Of a DNA stretch of 64,000 nucleotides, positions 43,591 to 52,770 are shown one piece after another. The notes under the pieces were generated by a model. That model was not told the origin of the DNA, searched no databases, and saw only the letters and a list, made by a program, of their open reading frames with translations. The position numbers and the translations under genes are program-made. This DNA comes from Pseudomonadales bacterium (GTDB lineage Bacteria > Pseudomonadota > Gammaproteobacteria > Pseudomonadales > Halieaceae). Location of the stretch: the NCBI GenBank assembly GCA_024234735.1, contig JACKNV010000005.1:199420-263419 (forward strand). The letters run 5' to 3'. Within the stretch, counting starts at the first letter, position 1; each line of letters opens with the position of its first letter.

Positions 43591-45303
43591 ATGAGGTTTG
43601 TCGTTATTGCTATCCTGGCTGTGTGGGCACTGGCGCTGGGCCAGTTCGCCGTGGCCGATCAAGCCGCGGAACTCATCTATCGCAACGGCGTCATCCTTAC
43701 CATGAACGATGACCAGCCCAGCGCCGAGGCGGTGGCGGTCAGGGATGGCCGGATCGTCGCGGTGGGCGCGGAGGCCGACGTGCTGGCGAGCGCGGGCGAG
43801 CAAACCCACATCGTCGATCTCGCCGGCAGGACCATGCTGCCGGGCTTCGTGGACTCCCACGGCCACGCCTACCTGATCGGCCTGCAGGCATCGACGGCCA
43901 ATCTGTTGCCCCCGCCGGATGGCGAGGGCCGCGATATCGCCTCGCTGCAGGCGCTGCTCTCGGACTGGGCCGCGGACCATCAGGAAGCAGTCAGCGAGAT
44001 AGGCTGGATCGTCGGTTTCGGCTACGACGACTCGCAGCTGGCGGAGCAACGGCACCCCACCCGGGACGACCTCGACAAGGTCTCCACGGACATTCCGGTG
44101 ATCATCATCCACCAGTCGGGTCACCTCGGCGTGGCCAACAGCAGGGCGCTGCAACTGGCCGGTGTCAGTGCTGCCACGCCGGATCCCGAGGGCGGGACAT
44201 TTCGCCGCAGGGGCGGCTCCCGGGAGCCCAACGGGGTGCTGGAGGAGTACGCTTTTTTCCATGTGCTGAGCCAGCTGATGGCCAATTTCGATGCGTCCGA
44301 CAACGATGCCCTGGTAGTGGAGGGCACCCGGCTGCTGGCCTCTTACGGTTATACCACGGCCCAGGAGGGGCGGGCGATGGGAGAGAGTCTGGCCGCCATG
44401 CAGCGGGTGGCCGACAGCGGCAGACTCGCCGTGGACCTGGTCGCCTACCCGGATATCCTGGAAGTCGACGCCATCCAGCCGTCGCGCCGGTACAGCAACC
44501 GCTTCCGGGTCGGTGGCGCCAAGCTGACCATAGATGGCTCCCCCCAGGGCAAGACGGCCTGGTTGCGCGAGCCCTATTTCGTGCCGCCGGACGGTCAGGG
44601 GCAGGATTACCGCGGGTATCCGGCCATCGACGAAAAAACCACTTTCGATGCCGTGGACAAGGCCTATGCCAACGGCTGGCAGATACTGGCCCATGCCAAC
44701 GGCGATGCCGCCATCGACCGCTTTATCGAGGCGGTGCGCCTGGCCAGGGCCCGGCATCCCGGGGTGGACAACCGCCCGGTGCTCATCCACGGGCAGGTAT
44801 TGCGCAAGGACCAGGTTGGGCAGCTCAAAGAGCTGGGTATATTCCCGTCGCTGTTCCCCATGCACACCTTCTACTGGGGGGACTGGCACCGGCAGTCGGT
44901 GCTCGGCCCCGAACGGGCGGAGAACATATCGCCCACCGGCTGGGTGTTGCAGCAGCAGATGATGTTCGGCACCCACCACGACGCGCCGGTGGCGCTGCCG
45001 GATTCCATGCGGGTGCTGTCCGCCACGGTGACCCGCAAGTCGCGCTCCGGCAGGGTGCTGGGCCCGGAGCACCGCGTCCCGGTCGCCACCGCCCTCAAGG
45101 CGATGACGATCTGGCCGGCCTGGCAGCATTTCGAAGAGGACAACAAGGGCAGTATCGAGGTGGGCAAGCTTGCGGATTTCGTCATTCTGTCGGACAACCC
45201 GCTGAGCGTGCCGCCAGATGAGCTGGCGGATATCACCGTGCTGGAGACCATCAAGGAGGGCATCACGATCTACAAACGGCCTGGCCCACCCGGCCCTGGG
45301 TGA
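43591..45303 (+). CDS. Exported amidohydrolase, YtcJ-like
   Basis: A 570-aa amidohydrolase. A Sec signal peptide ends near AVADQ at about 24, then comes the metal motif VDSHGHAYL, a late AHANGDAAIDRF His, and GTHHDAPVALPDS near the C-terminus, as in YtcJ/Amidohydro_3 enzymes. These hydrolyse amide or imidic bonds; the substrate is not predictable. The start ATG at 43591 has a strong GGAGGTAAAACC ribosome site, which settles it over earlier ATGs. Confidence 0.85.
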   Translation: MRFVVIAILAVWALALGQFAVADQAAELIYRNGVILTMNDDQPSAEAVAVRDGRIVAVGAEADVLASAGEQTHIVDLAGRTMLPGFVDSHGHAYLIGLQASTANLLPPPDGEGRDIASLQALLSDWAADHQEAVSEIGWIVGFGYDDSQLAEQRHPTRDDLDKVSTDIPVIIIHQSGHLGVANSRALQLAGVSAATPDPEGGTFRRRGGSREPNGVLEEYAFFHVLSQLMANFDASDNDALVVEGTRLLASYGYTTAQEGRAMGESLAAMQRVADSGRLAVDLVAYPDILEVDAIQPSRRYSNRFRVGGAKLTIDGSPQGKTAWLREPYFVPPDGQGQDYRGYPAIDEKTTFDAVDKAYANGWQILAHANGDAAIDRFIEAVRLARARHPGVDNRPVLIHGQVLRKDQVGQLKELGIFPSLFPMHTFYWGDWHRQSVLGPERAENISPTGWVLQQQMMFGTHHDAPVALPDSMRVLSATVTRKSRSGRVLGPEHRVPVATALKAMTIWPAWQHFEEDNKGSIEVGKLADFVILSDNPLSVPPDELADITVLETIKEGITIYKRPGPPGPG

Positions 45304-45313
45304 GCCCGCCAGG

Positions 45314-45348
45314 GTTTGTAAACTCACGTTAATCGCTTACCCTTAACG
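45314..45348. promoter_or_regulatory. Possible operator upstream of lipid-catabolic cluster
   Basis: Two dyad elements in the gap before the SDR gene: GTTTGTAAAC at 45314-45323, and CGTTAA (45327-45332) with its inverted copy TTAACG (45343-45348). They lie 30-64 bp before the start codon, where a TetR-type repressor could bind. A related GTTTACAAAC element occurs near 16570, ahead of the HAD-IIA gene. Confidence 0.3.
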
Positions 45349-45377
45349 CCCCGCAAAATATATACAGGAATAACGCC

Positions 45378-46208
45378 ATGTCCGCTGCCAGCCTCGATAT
45401 CCAGCGCCTGTTCTCCCTGGATGGCAAGGTGGCCCTGGTCACCGGCGGCTCCCGGGGGATCGGCTACATGATCAGCCAGGGCCTGTTGCAGGCGGGGGCC
45501 AGGGTCTACATCACCGCGCGCAAGGCCGAGGCCTGCCAGCAGGCGGCACGGGAGCTGGGCCGCTACGGTGAGTGCATCGCCCTGCCGGCCAATGTGACGG
45601 ACCCCGAGGGACGGCGGCAGCTCTGCGAGCAGCTCGGTGCCGCCGAGCCGCGCCTGCACATCCTGGTCAACAACGCCGGTGCCGCCTGGGGGGAGAAGTT
45701 CGAGGCGTATCCCGAGGAGGCCTTCGACAAGCTGATGAGTGTCAACGTCACCGCGGTGTTCAGCCTGACCCGGGCGCTGACTCCGTTGCTGGAGGCCGCG
45801 TCCGCGCCGGAAAGGGACGATCCGGCACGGGTGGTCAATATCGGTTCCATGGATGGCCTGCATATTCCCACGGTGACCGGTACCGGCACTTACGCCTATA
45901 CCGCCAGCAAGGCGGCGGTGCACCAGCTCACCCGGCACCTGGCGGTGGAGCTGGGGCCGCGCCAGATTACCGTCAATGCCGTGGCTCCCGGGTTCTTCCC
46001 CAGCAAGATGACAGACTACGTATTCGAAACCCGGCGCAGGGAGATTGAAAGCAACAGCCTGCTGGGCCGGGTGGGCAAGGACGAGGAGATGGCGGGCATC
46101 GCCATTTACCTGTGCTCCCGGGCCGGCGCCTATACCCACGGTGCGGTGATTCCCGTGGATGGCGGTACTTCGATCAACTGGCAGCATGCCAGGGTGGAGC
46201 GCGCCTGA
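45378..46208 (+). CDS. SDR oxidoreductase, RhlG/FabG-like
   Basis: A 276-aa classical SDR with TGGSRGIG at 23-30, NNAG, the catalytic Ser in NIGSMDG, YTASK, and the PGFFPSKM region that is typical of RhlG-type beta-ketoacyl reductases. It likely reduces or oxidises a 3-hydroxy/3-keto acyl or alcohol intermediate in the neighbouring acyl-CoA pathway. Upstream of the acyl-CoA dehydrogenase genes, with 75 bp between stop and next start. Confidence 0.85.
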   Translation: MSAASLDIQRLFSLDGKVALVTGGSRGIGYMISQGLLQAGARVYITARKAEACQQAARELGRYGECIALPANVTDPEGRRQLCEQLGAAEPRLHILVNNAGAAWGEKFEAYPEEAFDKLMSVNVTAVFSLTRALTPLLEAASAPERDDPARVVNIGSMDGLHIPTVTGTGTYAYTASKAAVHQLTRHLAVELGPRQITVNAVAPGFFPSKMTDYVFETRRREIESNSLLGRVGKDEEMAGIAIYLCSRAGAYTHGAVIPVDGGTSINWQHARVERA

Positions 46209-46283
46209 CGGCAAACCAGGTCGTGCGGACACCCCTCACCTTGCAACACGCGATCCTACTTCACTCACGATGGAAAACTGACA

Positions 46284-47456
46284 ATGCCCCTGGACTTCGA
46301 TAGCGCGCGCCTGCCCAACCCCAATATACGCCCGGAACACGAGGAGTGGCGCACCCAGCTGCGCCGTTTTATCGATACCGAAATCATGCCCCATGCCGAG
46401 GACTGGGACGAGGCGGGGCACATCCCCATCGAACTGTGGCCCAAGGCCGCGGCGGTGGGCCTGCTGGGGCTGGGGTATCCGGAAGAGTTTGGTGGCATCA
46501 GCGAGGGTGTCGATGTCTGGCACGGCTGGATTGCCAACGAGGAGCTGGCGCGCATCGGGGCCGGCGGGATCAACGCCAGCCTGATGGTGCATGGCATCGG
46601 CCTGCCGCCGGTGATCAACTGGGGCAGCCAGGCATTGAAGGACATGGTGGCGCCGCCGGTGCTGGCCGGTGAAAAACACATTTCCCTCGGCATCACCGAG
46701 CCCGGGGCGGGCTCCGACGTGGCACAGCTGGCCACTACCGCGGTGCGCGACGGCGATCACTACATCGTGAACGGTTCCAAGACCTACATCACCGGTGGCA
46801 TGCGCGCCAACTGGGTGTCCACCGCGGTGCGTACCGGCGGGCCGGGTGCCCGGGGCGTCTCCATGCTGCTGATCCCCACCGACGCCGAGGGCTTCAGCCG
46901 CACCCAGCTGGACCGGAAACAGGGCTGGTGGGCGTCGGACACCGCGACCCTGTATTTCGACAATGTCAGGGTGCCGGCCAGCAACCTCATCGGCGAGGAA
47001 AACCAGGGCTTCCTGGTGATCATGACCAATTTCAACGCCGAGCGCATGGCCATGGCGGCCAGTATGGAAGCCCTGGGGCGGGTTTGCCTCGAGGAGGCGG
47101 TCGCCTGGGCCCGCGAGCGCAAGACCTTCGGCAAGCGTCTGGCGGACCATCAGGTAATCCGCCACAAGATCGCCCAGATGAAGCAGAAACTGAATGCCAC
47201 CCAGGCTTATATCCGCAGCTGTTACGAGGCGATCGAGGCCGGTAACGCCAACCCCGGCGACATCGCCCTGCTCAAGGTGCAGGCCAGCGAAACCATGGAG
47301 TTCTGCGCCCGCGAGGCCATGCAGATTCTCGGAGGCATCGGGTACATGCGCGGCAACCGGGTGGAACGCATCTACCGGGAGGTGCGGGTGAACGCCATCG
47401 GGGGCGGCTCCGAGGAGATCATGCGGGACCTGGCGGCGCGCCAGTACGGCCTGTAG
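46284..47456 (+). CDS. Acyl-CoA dehydrogenase (stand-alone type)
   Basis: A 390-aa FAD-dependent acyl-CoA dehydrogenase. It has ITEPGAGSDVAQL (FAD/substrate loop), GGMRANWV, RKTFGKRLADHQVIRHKIA, QILGGIGYMRG and the C-terminal IGGGSEEIMRDL motif near the flavin. It introduces an alpha,beta double bond into an acyl-CoA. Normal family length. The next gene encodes another acyl-CoA dehydrogenase. Confidence 0.92.
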   Translation: MPLDFDSARLPNPNIRPEHEEWRTQLRRFIDTEIMPHAEDWDEAGHIPIELWPKAAAVGLLGLGYPEEFGGISEGVDVWHGWIANEELARIGAGGINASLMVHGIGLPPVINWGSQALKDMVAPPVLAGEKHISLGITEPGAGSDVAQLATTAVRDGDHYIVNGSKTYITGGMRANWVSTAVRTGGPGARGVSMLLIPTDAEGFSRTQLDRKQGWWASDTATLYFDNVRVPASNLIGEENQGFLVIMTNFNAERMAMAASMEALGRVCLEEAVAWARERKTFGKRLADHQVIRHKIAQMKQKLNATQAYIRSCYEAIEAGNANPGDIALLKVQASETMEFCAREAMQILGGIGYMRGNRVERIYREVRVNAIGGGSEEIMRDLAARQYGL

Positions 47457-47465
47457 GGCTGCCTG

Positions 47466-47508
47466 CGCAGGGCAGCGGATTATTCGCCGATTGAAAATCG
47501 GCCCTGCG
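47466..47508. repeat. Compound inverted repeat between acyl-CoA dehydrogenase genes
   Basis: CGCAGGGC (47466-47473) pairs with GCCCTGCG (47501-47508), enclosing an inner hairpin GCCGATT/AATCGGC at 47486-47502. No T-run follows on the plus strand. It may reduce read-through or stabilise the upstream mRNA. Confidence 0.4.
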
Positions 47509-47571
47509 TGACCACCGTGCTCCAGGGCCGCGTCGATTCGACCTCCAATGTGCGACAGGAAATCCAGACTT

Positions 47572-48774
47572 ATGAGCATCAGTGATCAGGAACTGAACGA
47601 ATTCCGCGCCCAGGTTTCCGCCTGGATGCGCGACAACAAGCCTGCCGATCCCGGTTTTCTGCTGCCCCAGACCTTTATGGAGGTGGGGGACGAGCGCCAG
47701 CTGGACTTCCTGCGGGAGTGGCAGCACAAGGTGTGGTCCGCTGGCTATCTGGGTATGGCCTGGCCGAAGGCGTATGGCGGCGGCGGCCAGCAGGCGGTGT
47801 TCCAGGCCATCGCCGACCGGGAGATGCGCCGCCACGCGGTGCCCATCTGTTTCAACGTGATCGGCCTCGGTTGGGCCGGGCCGCTGATCCTCGACATCGG
47901 CTCGGAGGAGGAAAAAGCGCGGTATCTCAAGGGTATTCTCAGCGCCGAGGATATCTGGTGCCAGGGCTTCTCCGAGCCGGACCACGGCTCCGACCTGGGC
48001 AGCGCCCAGACCAGGGCGGTGCGCGATGGCGACGAGTATGTCATCAACGGCCAGAAGATCTGGACCACCATGGGCAATTTTGCGAAATACATGATCCTGC
48101 TGGCCAGGACCAACCCCGCTGCGCAGCGCAAGTACGACGGCCTGTCGTTTTTCCTGGCGCCCATGAACGTGCCCGGCATTGAAGCCAGGCCGATCCGCAA
48201 GATTACCGGGGAATACGGGTTTACCGAGACCTTCTTTACCGACGCGCGTATCCCCGCCGGCTGTCTCATGGGCGAGGAGGGGCAGGGTTGGAAGATCGCC
48301 ATGCAGACCCTGCAATACGAGCGCGGCGCCGAGGCCGGCGCCGCCGGCGGCCTGATGATGGTGCGGGTCACCATCGACGACATGATCGAGCAGCTGCGGG
48401 ATGTGAGCCGCGACGGCGCTCCGGTGCTGCACGACCCGGTGATGCGCGATACGCTGGTGAAGATGATCATGGAGGAAAAAGCGGTGGCCCTGGGCGAGCG
48501 GCGCGCGCACATCTCCGCGCTGACCTCCGACTACCCGGGCTCCCTGCCGCTGTCGGGCAAGCTGCGTTCCACCGAGATGAGCCGCCGCATGCGCCAGTTC
48601 GCCATCAATCTCCAGGGCGCCGCCGGCGGTCTGTACGTGGGCGACGACGCGGCCCGCCAGGGTGGCTTCTGGCAGCGCGCCTATTTCAACAGTTTCTCGG
48701 CAACCATCGGCGGTGGCACCAGCCAGGTGCAGGCCAATATCGTCGCCGAACATGTTCTCGGCCTGCCCAAGTAG
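47572..48774 (+). CDS. Acyl-CoA dehydrogenase, subunit with complete FAD-binding end
   Basis: A 400-aa acyl-CoA dehydrogenase with FSEPDHGSDLGSAQT, GQKIWTTMGNFAKYM, and the C-terminal IGGGTSQVQANIVAE motif that contacts the FAD of the neighbouring subunit. It is followed 10 bp later by a second, shorter acyl-CoA dehydrogenase gene. In steroid and branched-chain degraders such adjacent pairs form alpha2beta2 enzymes. ATG at 47572 follows AGGAAA. Confidence 0.9.
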   Translation: MSISDQELNEFRAQVSAWMRDNKPADPGFLLPQTFMEVGDERQLDFLREWQHKVWSAGYLGMAWPKAYGGGGQQAVFQAIADREMRRHAVPICFNVIGLGWAGPLILDIGSEEEKARYLKGILSAEDIWCQGFSEPDHGSDLGSAQTRAVRDGDEYVINGQKIWTTMGNFAKYMILLARTNPAAQRKYDGLSFFLAPMNVPGIEARPIRKITGEYGFTETFFTDARIPAGCLMGEEGQGWKIAMQTLQYERGAEAGAAGGLMMVRVTIDDMIEQLRDVSRDGAPVLHDPVMRDTLVKMIMEEKAVALGERRAHISALTSDYPGSLPLSGKLRSTEMSRRMRQFAINLQGAAGGLYVGDDAARQGGFWQRAYFNSFSATIGGGTSQVQANIVAEHVLGLPK

Positions 48775-48784
48775 GAGCACATCC

Positions 48785-49921
48785 ATGTCAGTCATAGGAA
48801 ATACCGCTCTCGGCTTCAGTGAAGAGCAGGCCATGTTGCTCGACGTCGCCCGGGAATTCTGCCGCGACAGGTCACCCATGGCCGCGGTGCGCGCGCAACT
48901 GGAAACCGAGCACGGTTTCGACCGGGAGATCTGGGAGGAAATGGTGGCGCTGGGCTGGGCCGGCATCGCCCTGCCGGAATCCTGCGGCGGCTCGGGCCTG
49001 GGCGTGGCGGCGCTGGTACCGGTCGCCGAGGCCATGGGGCGGGCGATGCTGGGCACGCCCCTGATCAGCTCATCCCTGGCGGCGCAATTACTGCTGCGCG
49101 CGGGCGGGGCCGGCCCCATGGATGACATCCTCGCCGCCATTGCCGGCGGTGCGATTGCCACGGTAGCGCTGCTGGATGGTGCCGACTGGGGCGCCACCCA
49201 TACCGGCTGCACGCTGGGCCCGGGAGGGGAGCTGCAGGGCGTCAAGCACTATGTACCCGATGCCGCGGTGGCGGGCCTGTTCGTGGTGCTGGTGGAGGAC
49301 GGGGGCGCGCCGGCGCTGGCCCTGGTGCGGGCGGAGCAGCTGGCACCGGGGGCGATCGCGGCCAATACCCTGATCGACCAGACCAAGCGCAGTGCCAGCG
49401 TGGATTTCAGCGGGGTGCGGGTATCCGAAGAGCAGCTGCTGCGTGGCGCGGCCGTGGTCAGCGGCGTGCACGACCTCCACCTGCTGGGCGCCCTGCTGAT
49501 TGCGGCGGAGGCCACCGGCAGCGCGGCAAGTTGCCTGGATACCACCGTGGAGTACCTCAAGACCCGCAAGCAGTTCGGCAGGTTGATCGGCTCTTACCAG
49601 GCCCTCAAGCACCCTGCGGTGGACATATTGTGCGCGGTGGACTCGTCGCGCTCGTTCATCTATCACGCCGCTACCCTGGCGGGTGACGGGCCGCTGGACA
49701 GGGATGCTGAAATCGCCTGCCGCATGGCCAAGGCGCAGGCCACCGAGACGCTGCTGTTTGCCGGTGATCGGGCGGTTCAGTTTCACGGCGGCATGGGGTT
49801 CACCTACGAGTGTGATGCCCAGCTGTACATCCGCCGGGCCCAGTGGAGCCAGCAGCAGTGGGGCGACGCCCAGCACCACCGCAAGCGACTTGCCGCCATG
49901 CTGCTGGGCCCCGTTGGCTAG
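48785..49921 (+). CDS. Acyl-CoA dehydrogenase, partner subunit lacking the usual C-terminal FAD motif
   Basis: A 378-aa acyl-CoA dehydrogenase-fold protein. It has WAGIALPESCGGSGLG, YLKTRKQFGRLIGSYQALKH and FHGGMGFTYECDAQLYIRRA, but the final GG(T/S)(S/E)(E/Q)-type segment seen in its neighbours is absent. This suggests a non-autonomous subunit of a heteromeric dehydrogenase with the preceding gene product. ATG at 48785 follows AGGAG. The stop is 97 bp before the next gene. Confidence 0.88.
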   Translation: MSVIGNTALGFSEEQAMLLDVAREFCRDRSPMAAVRAQLETEHGFDREIWEEMVALGWAGIALPESCGGSGLGVAALVPVAEAMGRAMLGTPLISSSLAAQLLLRAGGAGPMDDILAAIAGGAIATVALLDGADWGATHTGCTLGPGGELQGVKHYVPDAAVAGLFVVLVEDGGAPALALVRAEQLAPGAIAANTLIDQTKRSASVDFSGVRVSEEQLLRGAAVVSGVHDLHLLGALLIAAEATGSAASCLDTTVEYLKTRKQFGRLIGSYQALKHPAVDILCAVDSSRSFIYHAATLAGDGPLDRDAEIACRMAKAQATETLLFAGDRAVQFHGGMGFTYECDAQLYIRRAQWSQQQWGDAQHHRKRLAAMLLGPVG

Positions 49922-50018
49922 CGGCGCTGCCGGGCAGCTGGAAAATGCGGCGGCCCTGGACTAAGCTTGGGGCATGTAACCTTGAGTGGCTGCAGGTGCG
50001 TGGCCGGGTGGGGCTTTA

Positions 50019-50477
50019 ATGAATGCAATGGCAATTATGGTGGCAGGTGTCGCGATCGCGCTGTTGTCACTGCTGCTTGTTTCCCGGCGCAAGCCACAGT
50101 CGGTGGGCTCTCAAGCGAAAGCCCTGGCACGGCACTCGCAGGCCCGCGAGGAGCGTACCCAGCGCAAGCGATTCCCGGGGGTTTCCATCAACGCCGCCCC
50201 CCACTGCTGCCAGGAGGCGAAACTGGTCGAGGGGGTACGCTTTCATCCCGACGACGCTCCGACACTGCCGCTTCCGGGCTGTTCCCTCGATGTGTGCAAG
50301 TGTACCTATGTGCACCATTCGGACCGGCGTTCCGGCACCCTTGACCGGCGCCGGCTGACCAACCTGAAAAAAGATTATGCCCTGTTTTTCGGGCGCGAGG
50401 ATCAGCGCGAGGGCCGCGGGCGCCGGGCCAGTGACTGGAAGGCCGCCTACGAAAATACCGAGTACCTGTCCTACTGA
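50019..50477 (+). CDS. Membrane-anchored Cys-containing protein of unknown function
   Basis: A 152-aa protein that I do not recognise. An N-terminal TM helix (about 5-22) precedes a cytosolic basic domain with five cysteines: CC at 63-64, then C88, C93 and C95 in CSLDVCKCTYVHHSDRRSG, which could bind metal. The tail is rich in Arg, Asp and Glu (RREDQREGRGRR-like) and ends ENTEYLSY. The start ATG at 50019 is chosen for the TM helix; an earlier in-frame start is possible. Confidence 0.65.
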   Translation: MNAMAIMVAGVAIALLSLLLVSRRKPQSVGSQAKALARHSQAREERTQRKRFPGVSINAAPHCCQEAKLVEGVRFHPDDAPTLPLPGCSLDVCKCTYVHHSDRRSGTLDRRRLTNLKKDYALFFGREDQREGRGRRASDWKAAYENTEYLSY

Positions 50478-50580
50478 GTCTGTCCTGCGTTATCGCCGAC
50501 CGTGAAGCGGCCCTTTGCGGGGGGGTGTGCAGGCCTTATCATTGTGCCCCTCATTGCTTGCCACTTCAGGAATACACCGC

Positions 50581-51612
50581 ATGACCAAGATGCAGGATGA
50601 TCCGCGTATCGACCCGCGGATCAAGGCCCTTTTCGGCGCGGTGCCCGCCGTGGGTTTTACCGATGTGACATCCCGTGAGCAGGCTCTGGAGGAGGCCAAC
50701 AGCCCCGCGTCCCTGGCCCGTATGAAACAGATGGAAGCCATGTTCGAGCTGGTGGACAACGAGCAGGTGGCGCCATCGGCCGGGCTGCGGATCAGCACCC
50801 ATGAATTCGTGTCTAGCCCGGACAACAACCGCATCAAGCTCCAGTTTATCCGCCCGGATTCCGCCGAGGTCCTGCCCTGCGTCTATTACATTCACGGCGG
50901 CGGCATGCAGTCCATGAGTTGTTTCCTGGGTATGTACCGGGCCTGGGGCAAGGTTATCGCGGCCCAGGGCGTGGCGGTCGCCATGGTGGACTTTCGCAAT
51001 TGCCTGACGCCGTCCTCGGCGCCCGAGGTGGCCCCCTTCCCCGCCGGCTTGAATGACTGCGTAGCGGGGTTGAAATGGCTGGCCGGCCAGGCGGCGCAGC
51101 TCAATATCGACCCGGCGCACATCGTGGTGGCCGGCGAAAGCGGGGGCGGCAATCTCACCCTGGCCACCGGCCTCAAGTTGAAACGCGATGGCGACCTGGG
51201 CCTGATCCGCGGTCTGTACGCCCTGTGCCCGTATATCGCCGGCGCCTGGCCCCAGGACAGATACCCCTCTTCCACGGAGAACAACGGCCTGCTGCTGGAC
51301 CTTCACAACAACCGCGGTGCCATGGCCTATGGCATGGACGAGTTCGAGCGCGGCAACCCGCTGGCCTGGCCCAGCTTTGCCACGGTGGAAGAACTGCGCG
51401 GCCTGGTGCCCACCGTCATCAGCGTCAACGAGTGCGACCCGTTGCGGGACGAGGGCATCGAGTTTTATCGCAAGCTGTTGCAGGCGGGGGTCCCGGCGCG
51501 CTGCCGGCAGGTGATGGGCACCACCCATGGGGTGGAGATTTTCGTCATAGCCTGCCCGGAGATCAGTCGCGAGACCGCGGCGTCGATTGCCCTGTTCTGC
51601 CGGGAGGCCTGA
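50581..51612 (+). CDS. Alpha/beta hydrolase, hormone-sensitive lipase family
   Basis: A 343-aa carboxylesterase-type enzyme with the oxyanion motif HGGG at 105-108, nucleophile Ser187 in GESGGG, an Asp in NECDPLRDEG and the catalytic His in TTHGVE near residue 320. The HSL family cleaves carboxylic esters of small or steroid-like alcohols. Cytosolic; no signal peptide. It is convergent with the enoyl-CoA hydratase gene. Confidence 0.9.
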   Translation: MTKMQDDPRIDPRIKALFGAVPAVGFTDVTSREQALEEANSPASLARMKQMEAMFELVDNEQVAPSAGLRISTHEFVSSPDNNRIKLQFIRPDSAEVLPCVYYIHGGGMQSMSCFLGMYRAWGKVIAAQGVAVAMVDFRNCLTPSSAPEVAPFPAGLNDCVAGLKWLAGQAAQLNIDPAHIVVAGESGGGNLTLATGLKLKRDGDLGLIRGLYALCPYIAGAWPQDRYPSSTENNGLLLDLHNNRGAMAYGMDEFERGNPLAWPSFATVEELRGLVPTVISVNECDPLRDEGIEFYRKLLQAGVPARCRQVMGTTHGVEIFVIACPEISRETAASIALFCREA

Positions 51613-51613
51613 G

Positions 51614-51635
51614 CGGGGCGCGCAGGCGCGCCCCG
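51614..51635. terminator. Bidirectional hairpin between convergent genes
   Basis: CGGGGCGCGC and GCGCGCCCCG form a 10-bp GC stem (2-nt central AG) in the 33-bp gap between the converging hydrolase and enoyl-CoA hydratase genes. No long T-run, so termination may depend on stem strength or Rho. Confidence 0.5.
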
Positions 51636-51645
51636 TGCGCCTGGC

Positions 51646-52521
51646 CTACTGCCACCAGGGGTAGAAGGGCGGCATGTCGGCCGACACGGTATCGGTGTAC
51701 TCCGGGCTGCGCTTTTCCAGGAACGAGGCCACGCCCTCCTTGCCGCTTTTCTGGCTGCAGTAGAAGATGGCCAGCGAGTCGACCTTGTGGGCCTCCAGGG
51801 GGTGATCCTGGGCCGCGTTGCGATACATCATCTGCCGGGTGAGGGCGATCGCCACCGGACTGTGGCGGGCGATCTTGGCGGCGATCCCATAGGCTTCCTC
51901 CAGCAACTGGTCAGCGGGAACCACGGCTTTCACAAAGTCGCCGGCCAGCGCCGCTTCGGCTGTCAGGATGTCGCCCGTGTAACACCACTCCAGGGCCCGT
52001 GACATGCCGACAATGCGCGGCAGAAACCAGGTCGAGCACGCCTCCGGGGTGATGCCGATCTTGTTGAATACGAAACCGATACGGGCATGCTCCGAGGCCA
52101 GGCGGATGTCCATGGCGCAGGTCATGGTCGCGCCTATACCCACCGCGGCCCCGTTGATGGCGGCGATCACCGGCTTCTTGCAGTCGTAGATGGCCAGGGT
52201 CACCCGGCCGCCGGTGTCCCTGACGCCGGCGATCATCTCGGGGTCCTCCAGGCGCTCGGTCATGTCGGCGATGGTGGGTTGCTGATTCTCGTCCAGGCCG
52301 AACACGTTGCCGGCGGCAGTCAGGTCCATGCCGGCGCAGAAGGCGCGACCCTCCCCGGTGACCACGATGACCCGCACCTCATCGTCATCGCTGGCGCGAT
52401 TGAAGGCGTCAATCAATTCGTTGGCCATTTCCACCGTGAAGGAGTTGAGCTGTTCCGGGCGGTTGAGGGTAAGGGTGAGGATATTGTCCGCTATTTCATA
52501 GCGCAGGGTGTTGTAGGTCAT
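51646..52521 (-). CDS. Enoyl-CoA hydratase/isomerase family protein
   Basis: A 291-aa crotonase-fold protein with the oxyanion-hole motifs GRAFCAGMD and GAAVGIGATM, and the catalytic-region Glu in TPEACSTWFLPR. It hydrates 2-enoyl-CoA or isomerises it. It is longer than typical EchA by about 30 residues, through a C-terminal extension ending MPPFYPWWQ. ATG at 52521 is followed directly by TYNTLRYE. Confidence 0.88.
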   Translation of the reverse strand: MTYNTLRYEIADNILTLTLNRPEQLNSFTVEMANELIDAFNRASDDDEVRVIVVTGEGRAFCAGMDLTAAGNVFGLDENQQPTIADMTERLEDPEMIAGVRDTGGRVTLAIYDCKKPVIAAINGAAVGIGATMTCAMDIRLASEHARIGFVFNKIGITPEACSTWFLPRIVGMSRALEWCYTGDILTAEAALAGDFVKAVVPADQLLEEAYGIAAKIARHSPVAIALTRQMMYRNAAQDHPLEAHKVDSLAIFYCSQKSGKEGVASFLEKRSPEYTDTVSADMPPFYPWWQ

Positions 52522-52770
52522 GGTGATTTTCCGTCGGTGGTGAAAGTTGATCCGCCCCTTCAGGGGGTGGTGCGGGCGCTGCCGGGTCCATGCGGGGTTC
52601 GCCCCGGCGGCCAGCGGCCAGCCGGCTGCGGTTTACCCGGCCGGCGGGTTCCCCCCGGCCAGCCGGCTCCCGAGTGTACTGCAGTTGCGGCGCGCATGCA
52701 TTGGCGCCAGCCCGGCTTTCAAGGCGATACCGTAGGCGCTAGAATTCCCTACCTGTTCCTGGAGTCGCCC

